Shown here: positions 1-5,262 of the stretch, piece by piece
How the letters are laid out: each line of letters begins with the position of its first letter
How positions within the stretch are numbered: the first letter of the stretch is position 1
NCBI GenBank assembly: GCA_903913345.1
Contig: CAIWLA010000003.1
Span: 1 to 8,582 of the forward strand
DNA: 8,582 nucleotides
DNA from: an uncultured Magnetococcales bacterium
GTDB lineage: Bacteria > Pseudomonadota > Magnetococcia > Magnetococcales > Magnetaquicoccaceae
Direction of reading: 5' to 3'
The notes under the pieces: model-generated
The model's input: only the letters and a program-made list of their open reading frames with translations
The model's database searches: none
Told to the model about the DNA's origin: nothing
Position numbers and translations under genes: made by a program

Positions 1-2
1 AA

Positions 3-347
3 AATCTGGCCTCCGCCCGCAATTTTCTCTTTGTGGGGGAAGCACCGTTTTACAAACAAGTGGAGGCCGTGACGGGCAAGAAATATCGTCATGTGGCCTT
101 CCTCTCCTTCTGTGATGTCAAGGTCGGCCAAATGATGGCGGACTACCGGGATGCCTACACGGGTTTCATGCCCTGCCGCGTCTCGATCGTAGAGGACAAA
201 TCAGGAAAGTTGTGGCTGTATACCATGAACCTGGATATGATGATCCATGGGGGTCGTCGATTGCCGGAGCCTCTGCGCAGCGAGGCATTGCGCGTTCGGA
301 ATGTGCTCTGGGATATGGTACACGGTGCAGCAAAGGGCGAGTTTTAG
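3..347 (+). CDS. DUF302-family protein, C-terminal part (left-truncated)
   Basis: The reading frame is open from the first complete codon at position 3 to the TAG at 345-347, so the gene begins before the window; the GTG at 33 is probably internal. The visible 114 residues contain the features I associate with DUF302 domains: an aromatic/charged segment followed by a short hydrophobic strand (HVAFLSFCDVKVGQMM), then the turn FMPCRVSIVED and a strand pair KLWLYTMNLDMM. The MPCR segment with an acidic strand after it is the most diagnostic part. The family has no firmly established reaction; members are often found near sulfur-oxidation and other respiratory genes. It lies 105 bases upstream of fccA on the same strand with no convincing terminator between them, so co-transcription is possible. 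The family call is from motif recognition, and function is unknown. Confidence 0.72.
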   Translation, partial: NLASARNFLFVGEAPFYKQVEAVTGKKYRHVAFLSFCDVKVGQMMADYRDAYTGFMPCRVSIVEDKSGKLWLYTMNLDMMIHGGRRLPEPLRSEALRVRNVLWDMVHGAAKGEF

Positions 348-452
348 AAGGGGGTTCTTCGGAAAAAGGGCGCGTTTGACCCGCTCCATCCAAACGGGGC
401 AGGAAGGGGGTGCTTTTCGAGGGCCTTAATCCATTTTGATGGGAGGAAAATC

Positions 453-1082
453 ATGCAACAAAGCAAAATCCGTATGTTGACAGTCGTTGGTGGCGTGTTG
501 GCCGGTGTCGTGCTGTTGGGTTCCTCTTCTGCCGATGCGGCTGCCACGGGGGCCATGCTGGCCAATCCCTGCGCCGGTTGTCACGGAACCAATGGCGTCT
601 CCGGTGGACCGGCCATGCCCAGCATTGCCGGCATGCCCGCCAAGTATTTCAAGGTCGTCATGGCCGATTTCAAGAGCGGCAAGCGTCCCTCCACCATCAT
701 GGGGCGTCTGGCCAAGGGCTATTCGGAAGAAGAGACCGCCTTGATGGCCGACTTTTTTGCCCAACAAAAGTGGCAGAATGGCAAGAACGCACCGCAATCC
801 AAAATGGCCACCCCAGTGGATGCCAAGCTGGTGAAGACGGGCGAGGATGCGGCCAAGGATGGCAAGTGCGACAAGTGTCACGAAGACAATGGCGTCTTCC
901 AGGACGACGATACGCCGCGCGTGGGGGGACAGTGGTTGGATTATCTGCGGATCAAAATGCACGATCTCAAAAATCCGGCCCTCACCATTCCACAAGCTGA
1001 CAAGATGAAGACGGGGATTGACAAACTGTCGGCGGAAGAGTTGGAAGCCGTGGCCCATTTTTATGCCAGCCAGCAGAAGTAA
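453..1082 (+). CDS. fccA: Flavocytochrome c sulfide dehydrogenase, dihaem cytochrome c subunit
   Basis: This is the electron-accepting subunit of periplasmic sulfide dehydrogenase (FCSD): it takes electrons from the FAD of FccB and passes them to soluble cytochromes. The 209-residue product starts with a Sec signal peptide (basic N-terminus, hydrophobic residues about 9-23, likely cleavage after ADA near residue 29). Two c-type haem sites are present, CAGCH at residues 40-44 and CDKCH at 139-143, one per half as in the tandem cytochrome-c4-like fold. The segments STIMGR (80-85), with a likely axial Met83, and AKGYS (87-91), and the C-terminus FYASQQ, match the Allochromatium vinosum 21-kDa FccA as I remember it; Met185 is the likely second axial Met. 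The ATG follows a good ribosome site, GGGAGG at 441-446. fccB starts 23 bases downstream, so the two are surely one operon. Length fits the dihaem rather than the monohaem FccA type. Confidence 0.93.
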   Translation: MQQSKIRMLTVVGGVLAGVVLLGSSSADAAATGAMLANPCAGCHGTNGVSGGPAMPSIAGMPAKYFKVVMADFKSGKRPSTIMGRLAKGYSEEETALMADFFAQQKWQNGKNAPQSKMATPVDAKLVKTGEDAAKDGKCDKCHEDNGVFQDDDTPRVGGQWLDYLRIKMHDLKNPALTIPQADKMKTGIDKLSAEELEAVAHFYASQQK

Positions 1083-1105
1083 GACTGCAAAGGAGATTAA
1101 CCATT

Positions 1106-2413
1106 ATGACCAATCTGACACGTAGAGGTTTTATCAAACTGACGGGTGGTGTAGCGGCTATTGGCCTGACATCTTCCTTCGCAGCACCCAGCATTGCCGG
1201 TGATGCCAAGCACAAGGTGGTGGTGGTCGGGGGCGGATATGCCGGGGCCGTGGCTGCCAAATATATCCGCATGGCCGATCAAAACATCCATGTCACCCTG
1301 ATCGAAAAAGATGCCAGCTATTATTCCGGTCCGTTGAGCAACTGGGTCATCGCCGGTTTTCGGGATCTGTCGGTCCAAAAGTGGGAATACGATGGCCTCA
1401 AAAAGCATGGCATCGAGGTGGTGATTGATACCGTCACCGGTATCGATGCCGCCGCCAAATCGGTCACCACAGCCGGTGGCCACAAGTTCGCGTATGACCG
1501 TCTGGTCGTGGCCCCCGGTATCGACTTCAAGGATTTCCCAGGCTACGATGCCGAGGCCCAAAAGGTCATTGTCCCGGCCTGGAAGGCGGGTCCAGAGACC
1601 GTCACCCTGCACAAACAGTTGGCCTCCATGAAGGATGGGGACAACTTTATCCTGGTGGCTCCTGCCGATCCCTATCGCTGCCCGCCCGGACCCTACGAAC
1701 GGGCCAGTCTGGTTGCCCACTATCTGAAGAAAAACAAGCCAAAATCCAAGCTGATCATCCTGGATGCCAAGCCCAAATTTTCCAAGCAGGGGCTGTTCCA
1801 GGAAGGCTGGACCAAGCTGTACGGCTTTGGCACGGACAACAGCATCATCAAATGGGTCTCCGGTGCCGAAGGGGGCAAGGCGGTGCGGATCGATGCCAAA
1901 GAGATGGCCGTCTACACCGACAATAATGGCTTCGAGGAAAAACATGTCGGCGGGGTGATCAACCTGATTCCGCCCAACGTGGCCGGTACCATTGCCAAGG
2001 TGGCGGGTTTGACCAACGAAGGCGGTTGGTGCCCGGTCCATCTGAACACCTTTGAATCCAAGATTCACAAAGGGGTATATGTCATCGGTGACTCCAGCGT
2101 TTCGGGTGGGATGCCGAAATCCGGGTATGCCGCCAACTCTCAGGCCAAGGTGGTGGCCGCGACCATTGTGGCCCAGTTGAATGGCAAGGAACCGGGAGAA
2201 CCCTCCTACGTCAACACCTGCTACAGCATGTTAAGTCCGGATTATGGTATTTCCGTGGCGGCCGTCTGGAAATTTGATCCGGCCGATCCCGACAAGGTCA
2301 AGGAGATCACCTCCGGTGTCTCTCCCGCCAATGCCCCGGAATTTGTCCGCAAGCAGGAAGCGTTGTATAACGAAAGCTGGTATCAGAGCATCATGTCCGA
2401 TACCTTCGGTTGA
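1106..2413 (+). CDS. fccB: Flavocytochrome c sulfide dehydrogenase, flavoprotein subunit (Gly at the covalent-FAD Cys site)
   Basis: The 435-residue catalytic subunit oxidises sulfide to sulfane sulfur/polysulfide in the periplasm and reduces FccA. It begins with a twin-arginine signal (TRRGFIKLTGG, residues 5-15; cleavage near residue 31), so it is exported folded with its cofactor. The FAD-binding motif VVVVGGGYAGAVAAKY lies at about 38-53. The redox disulfide pair of the family is kept: Cys192 in RCPPGPYERAS and Cys372 in NTCYS. The second FAD motif VIGDSS (327-331) and the PKSGY/NSQ segment are also kept, and the protein ends in SDTFG, close to the A. vinosum enzyme (DTFG). The oddity is residue 75: YYSGPLSN has Gly (GGT, 1328-1330) where A. 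vinosum has Cys42 (mature numbering), which holds FAD by a thioether. Apart from that the protein looks intact and full length. An AAAGGAG ribosome site at 1089-1095 supports the start. Confidence 0.94.
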   Translation: MTNLTRRGFIKLTGGVAAIGLTSSFAAPSIAGDAKHKVVVVGGGYAGAVAAKYIRMADQNIHVTLIEKDASYYSGPLSNWVIAGFRDLSVQKWEYDGLKKHGIEVVIDTVTGIDAAAKSVTTAGGHKFAYDRLVVAPGIDFKDFPGYDAEAQKVIVPAWKAGPETVTLHKQLASMKDGDNFILVAPADPYRCPPGPYERASLVAHYLKKNKPKSKLIILDAKPKFSKQGLFQEGWTKLYGFGTDNSIIKWVSGAEGGKAVRIDAKEMAVYTDNNGFEEKHVGGVINLIPPNVAGTIAKVAGLTNEGGWCPVHLNTFESKIHKGVYVIGDSSVSGGMPKSGYAANSQAKVVAATIVAQLNGKEPGEPSYVNTCYSMLSPDYGISVAAVWKFDPADPDKVKEITSGVSPANAPEFVRKQEALYNESWYQSIMSDTFG

Positions 2414-2423
2414 TCGATCCACT

Positions 2424-2458
2424 GAGGGGATCGCCTGCTTGACAGGGGCGATCCCCTC
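2424..2458 (+). terminator. Hairpin after fccB
   Basis: A perfect 12-bp inverted repeat, GAGGGGATCGCC (2424-2435) and GGCGATCCCCTC (2447-2458), with an 11-base loop begins 10 bases after the fccB stop. No T-run follows directly, so it may act as an RNA-stabilising 3' end or as a terminator together with the next hairpin. Confidence 0.7.
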
Positions 2459-2468
2459 GGCCATGACC

Positions 2469-2493
2469 GGGGAGCGGCCTTTGGCCGCTCCCC
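2469..2493 (+). terminator. Second hairpin after fccB
   Basis: A perfect 11-bp stem, GGGGAGCGGCC (2469-2479) and GGCCGCTCCCC (2483-2493), with a TTT loop. It is very GC-rich and stable. A short T-run (CTTTTT, ending at 2512) lies about 13 bases downstream, too far for a textbook U-tract but consistent with transcription ending here. The tandem arrangement with the hairpin at 2424-2458 suggests that fccAB and soxYZ are separate transcription units. Confidence 0.75.
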
Positions 2494-2614
2494 CTATGCC
2501 CTCACTCTTTTTGAATCGTTTGAGGGCTTTGTCTTATCGACGGTTCAAGAAGGGAAAACGGCATTCCGAAGCAGTCTGAATTTCTTTTTGTCAACGCCCA
2601 GTTGGAGGCTTGAA

Positions 2615-3136
2615 ATGGTTATGAATCAAAAAAATGCTGTCTCACGCAGAAATTTTTTCCGTACCGCCGGGGCCATGGGTGCGGCCGTGGCCGCCAGTAG
2701 TCTGCTCGGTGTCCCGTTTGTCCAGGCAGAAGAGGCCGCCGCTCCAGCCGCAGCCGCTCCAGCCGCTCCAGCGGCTGCCAATGTGGATGAATTGATTGCC
2801 AAGTTGATGGGTCCGGGTCCAATCGCCATGGAGAAGGTGACGTTGGACATTCCCGACACGGCGGAAAATGCCTCATTGGTGCGGATGCCCATCGTGGTCG
2901 ATCATCCCATGGAAGCCAACAACTTTATCCAGACGGTGGCCCTGTTCATAGACAACAATCCCAACCCGTCCATTGCCCAGTTTGAGTTTACCCCCGAAGC
3001 GGGCAAGGTGGCCATCGAGTTTCGTTCCCGCATGGCCAAGTCTTCCAAGGTACGGATCATCGCCAAGAGCAATACCGGCAAGCTGTATGGTCTGGTCAAA
3101 GAGATCAAGGTGGCTGCAGGCGGTTGCTCCGGCTAG
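2615..3136 (+). CDS. soxY: SoxY, sulfur carrier subunit of the thiosulfate-oxidation carrier complex
   Basis: SoxY holds sulfur intermediates on a C-terminal Cys while SoxZ is its partner in the periplasmic SoxYZ carrier. The 173-residue product has a twin-arginine signal (SRRNFFRTAGA, residues 10-20; cleavage near VQA, residue 38), an Ala/Pro-rich linker (about 41-55), and a SoxY immunoglobulin-like domain with the segments MPIVVDHPMEANNFI (91-105) and ALFIDNNPNP. It ends in the swinging arm GGCSG with Cys171; the usual motif is GGCGG, so the fourth position is Ser here. The ATG at 2615 was chosen because GGAGG at 2604-2608 sits six bases before it; a second ATG at 2621 is possible, and the in-frame TTG at 2588 lacks such a site. 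soxZ follows 45 bases later. The two hairpins upstream imply its own promoter in 2494-2600, which I could not identify. Confidence 0.92.
   Translation: MVMNQKNAVSRRNFFRTAGAMGAAVAASSLLGVPFVQAEEAAAPAAAAPAAPAAANVDELIAKLMGPGPIAMEKVTLDIPDTAENASLVRMPIVVDHPMEANNFIQTVALFIDNNPNPSIAQFEFTPEAGKVAIEFRSRMAKSSKVRIIAKSNTGKLYGLVKEIKVAAGGCSG
2738..2770 (+). repeat. Short tandem repeat coding the SoxY Ala/Pro linker
   Basis: The nine-base unit GCCGCTCCA occurs at 2738-2746, 2753-2761 and 2762-2770, with GCCGCA between the first and second copies. It lies in frame within soxY just after the signal peptide and codes an Ala-Ala-Pro linker. Copy-number change by slippage would lengthen or shorten the linker without breaking the frame. 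Confidence 0.6.
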
Positions 3137-3181
3137 GCCCTTGTAAAAACGTCTACAACGGTTGATAAGGATAAAATAATC

Positions 3182-3520
3182 ATGGCAGAAGAGATTGGCA
3201 GCCCCAAAATTCGCGGTCCGAAAGATCCCGTCAAGAAAGGGGAGCTGGTAGAGATCAAATCCCTCATCAAACATCCCATGGAGAGTGGGTTGCGCAAAGA
3301 CAAGGCGACCGACACCCTGATTCCCGCGCACTTTATCGAAAGTGTCGTGGTGGAATATGGCGGAAAGCCGGTTCTCAAGGCAACCTGGTCTGGAGCCGTT
3401 TCCAAGGATCCTTTCTTCTCTTTCTTTGTCAAGGCAGAGGCGACCGGTCCACTGAAAATGACCTGGAAGGACAACAAAGGCCAGGCATTCGATGCCAGCA
3501 CCACCATCACGGTGGCATAG
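3182..3520 (+). CDS. soxZ: SoxZ, partner subunit of the SoxYZ sulfur carrier
   Basis: SoxZ forms the heterodimer with SoxY and presents the SoxY swinging arm to Sox enzymes. The 112-residue length is typical. Recognisable family segments are PKIRGP near the N-terminus, GELVEIKSLIKHPMESG (about residues 21-37), IPAHFIESVVVEYGGKPVL (about 47-65), the strand ATWSGAVSKDPFFSFFVKA, and a final TITVA. There is no signal peptide, as expected, since SoxZ is exported together with the TAT-bearing SoxY. AAGGA at 3167-3171 lies ten bases before the ATG. It is the last gene of the soxYZ unit; a hairpin starts 17 bases after its stop. No soxX, soxA, soxB or soxC/D follows in this window, so the carrier must work with genes elsewhere or with another pathway. 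Confidence 0.94.
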   Translation: MAEEIGSPKIRGPKDPVKKGELVEIKSLIKHPMESGLRKDKATDTLIPAHFIESVVVEYGGKPVLKATWSGAVSKDPFFSFFVKAEATGPLKMTWKDNKGQAFDASTTITVA

Positions 3521-3537
3521 AGCACAGGGCAGGTTGG

Positions 3538-3564
3538 ATTTGGGGGGCGTGATGCCCCCCAAAT
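3538..3564 (+). terminator. Hairpin after soxZ
   Basis: A perfect 11-bp inverted repeat, ATTTGGGGGGC (3538-3548) and GCCCCCCAAAT (3554-3564), with a five-base loop lies shortly after the soxZ stop. The T-run is weak (TCTGTT), but position and stability fit a 3' end for soxYZ. The remaining bases up to 3796 show no convincing gene. Confidence 0.68.
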
Positions 3565-3796
3565 TCTGTTGAGACTTCGTCTGGTGAAGGGCGCGCCGAT
3601 CTGATGCGCTCTGGTCGTGGGCGAATCGAGTCGAGAGGGGAAGATTGGATACTCGATCCTGTTTAAATAAATGATGTATCGGATATTTTTTGCATCGAAG
3701 CAAACACTCGCATCAACCGACTGGCTCTGATTGACCAGTCATTGGGGTGTTGTTGGGCGATTGCCGACCCACCTCATGGAACAAAGGGAGACAAAA

Positions 3797-5212
3797 ATGG
3801 AAACCTGTAGAAAATTGAAATGCCCAACCCAGTCCTGGGAACGCTTGCCGCCGTCCGGGCGGGCCAGTCACCTCCGTCTCTGGCTCTTCCTCGCGGCCTT
3901 CCTTCTCCTCCTGTCCCCGACGATACGGACGGTACAGGCGGCAGACGGTGAGGCGGCTCCTGCCAAACTCACTGCTGAAGAGGTCAGTAAAATCAGTGCC
4001 ATCTGCGTCTCCTGCCACACGGAAGAGAGCCGTGGAATTGTTCAGCAATGGGGCCAGTCGAAACATTACGGGGCCAAGGTGGGCTGCTATGAGTGCCACC
4101 AGGCGGAAAAAGGGGACCCGGATGCCGTCATGCATAAGAAGTATCTGATCTCCGTTCTGGTCACGCCGAAAGATTGTGGTCGATGCCATCCAGCGGCGGC
4201 CAAGCAATATACGGAGAGCAAGCACGCCCAGGCGGCCAGCAGCATGGAAAAGGGTATCGATCACACCCTGGCGACCGTGGTCCAGGGTAACGGCACCGAG
4301 GCCGGGATCGCGGCGGCGACCACTGGTTGCGTCAAGTGTCACGGTTCCAAGGTCAAGATTATGCCCAGCGGCAAGTTTGACCCGGCCACCTGGCCCAATT
4401 CCGGAATCGGGCGCGTCAATCCCGATGGCTCCGTGGGCACCTGCACGGCGTGTCACCAACAGCATGACTACTCTCTGGCCCAGTCCAGACGCCCGGAGAC
4501 CTGTGGCAGATGCCATCAGGGTTCGGCCCATGCCCAGCAGGAGATCTACGGCCAATCCAAGCATGGGATAGGCTTCCAGGCCAATCTGGCCAACATGCAC
4601 CTGGATTCACCCAAGTGGATCCCTGGCCAGGACTATGTTTCCGGTCCCACCTGCGCGACCTGTCACATGTCCGCCACCCTGAAAACCGGCGTGACGCATG
4701 ATGTGAGCCAGCGGATCAGTTGGAATCTGACCCAACCCGTCTCCAAGAAGGATGAGAAGGCCGACGATCGCCGGAAAGAGATGCGGGCCGTCTGCACCTC
4801 CTGTCATACCGAAAAGACCGTGCTGAGCTTTTACGAACAGTTTGACAATATTGTCAATCTGTACGACAGCAAATATGGCGAACCGGGCAGCCGGTTGATG
4901 GAGGGCCTCCTCAAGGCCGGTCTGCGGACCGAGAAAGCCTTCGATGATCCCATCGAATGGACCTGGTTCAAGCTGTGGCATCAGGCGGGTCGCAACGCCC
5001 GTCAGGGGGCCGCCATGCAGGCTCCAGACTTTGTCCAGTGGCAGGGATTCTATGAAATTGCCCGGTTGTTCTATGCCGAATTGATCCCCCAGGCGGAGGC
5101 TTTGATCCAAAAGGCCGAAGCGGCGGGACGCGGTGATGCGGTCAAAGAGGTCAAAAAGCTCCTTGACGACATCAAGAATGACCCAGCCAATAAATGGATG
5201 AATGGTCAATAA
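3797..5212 (+). CDS. HAO-family octahaem cytochrome c
   Basis: This is a periplasmic octahaem protein of the hydroxylamine oxidoreductase (HAO) family, whose members oxidise hydroxylamine or hydrazine, or reduce nitrite/hydroxylamine. In the 471-residue product a hydrophobic signal core (about 28-40, after a long N-region) is cleaved probably after VQA (48). Eight CxxCH sites start at residues 70, 97, 127, 178, 216, 236, 286 and 333. All end in His; the CxxCK catalytic site of NrfA and octahaem nitrite reductases is absent. Family marks are repeated SKH motifs near haems, SGPTCATCHMS around haem 7, and the helical C-terminus GRNARQGAAM...QWQGFYE. At residue 412 (APDFVQW) there is Phe where I expect the protein-haem cross-linking Tyr of true HAO, which favours a reductive, non-cross-linked type. 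ATG 3797 was chosen for GGGAG at 3786-3790; in-frame TTG 3731 and ATG 3776 are weaker. No membrane anchor follows the signal. The next gene is its likely redox partner. Confidence 0.85.
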   Translation: METCRKLKCPTQSWERLPPSGRASHLRLWLFLAAFLLLLSPTIRTVQAADGEAAPAKLTAEEVSKISAICVSCHTEESRGIVQQWGQSKHYGAKVGCYECHQAEKGDPDAVMHKKYLISVLVTPKDCGRCHPAAAKQYTESKHAQAASSMEKGIDHTLATVVQGNGTEAGIAAATTGCVKCHGSKVKIMPSGKFDPATWPNSGIGRVNPDGSVGTCTACHQQHDYSLAQSRRPETCGRCHQGSAHAQQEIYGQSKHGIGFQANLANMHLDSPKWIPGQDYVSGPTCATCHMSATLKTGVTHDVSQRISWNLTQPVSKKDEKADDRRKEMRAVCTSCHTEKTVLSFYEQFDNIVNLYDSKYGEPGSRLMEGLLKAGLRTEKAFDDPIEWTWFKLWHQAGRNARQGAAMQAPDFVQWQGFYEIARLFYAELIPQAEALIQKAEAAGRGDAVKEVKKLLDDIKNDPANKWMNGQ

Positions 5213-5223
5213 ACTTCAAAACG

Positions 5224-5243
5224 CCCCCTCCTCCGGGAGGGGG
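5224..5243 (+). promoter_or_regulatory. Intercistronic hairpin just before the ribosome site of the next gene
   Basis: A perfect 8-bp inverted repeat, CCCCCTCC (5224-5231) and GGAGGGGG (5236-5243), with a TCCG loop fills the gap between the octahaem gene stop (5212) and the next start (5263). It ends two bases before the ribosome-binding stretch GGAAGG (5246-5251). It may set relative expression of the two genes by processing, attenuation or masking of the ribosome site. There is no T-run, so full termination is unlikely. The regulatory role is inferred. Confidence 0.5.
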
Positions 5244-5262
5244 TAGGAAGGATCTACTGTCC

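Noticed and set aside
373..396. CGTTTG...CAAACG hairpin as a terminator before fccA
   Set aside because: A six-base stem with a 12-base loop and no T-run is too weak to claim.
1097..2068. Long minus-strand open frame of 323 codons opposite fccB
   Set aside because: It lies entirely opposite a clear FccB, and its translation shows no family I recognise. The same applies to the long minus-strand frames at 426-1058, 2873-3703, 3713-4600, 4607-5209 and 6205-7101; they follow from codon bias on the real strand.
2588..2614. TTG 2588 as the soxY start
   Set aside because: GGAGG at 2604-2608 is correctly spaced for ATG 2615, and the extra nine residues would only lengthen the region before the twin-arginine motif.
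3719..3740. Inverted repeat GACTGG...CCAGTC as an operator upstream of the octahaem gene
   Set aside because: Arms are only six bases with a ten-base spacer and do not extend; this can occur by chance. No convincing -35/-10 pair was found nearby either.
3731..3796. Upstream in-frame starts (TTG 3731, ATG 3776) for the octahaem gene
   Set aside because: Neither has as good a ribosome site as ATG 3797, and both push the signal core even further from the N-terminus.
5194..5262. ATG 5194 as start of the CbcL-like protein
   Set aside because: It would overlap the preceding gene and translate through the hairpin into a Pro/Gly-rich leader before the signal peptide; ATG 5263 gives a clean signal.
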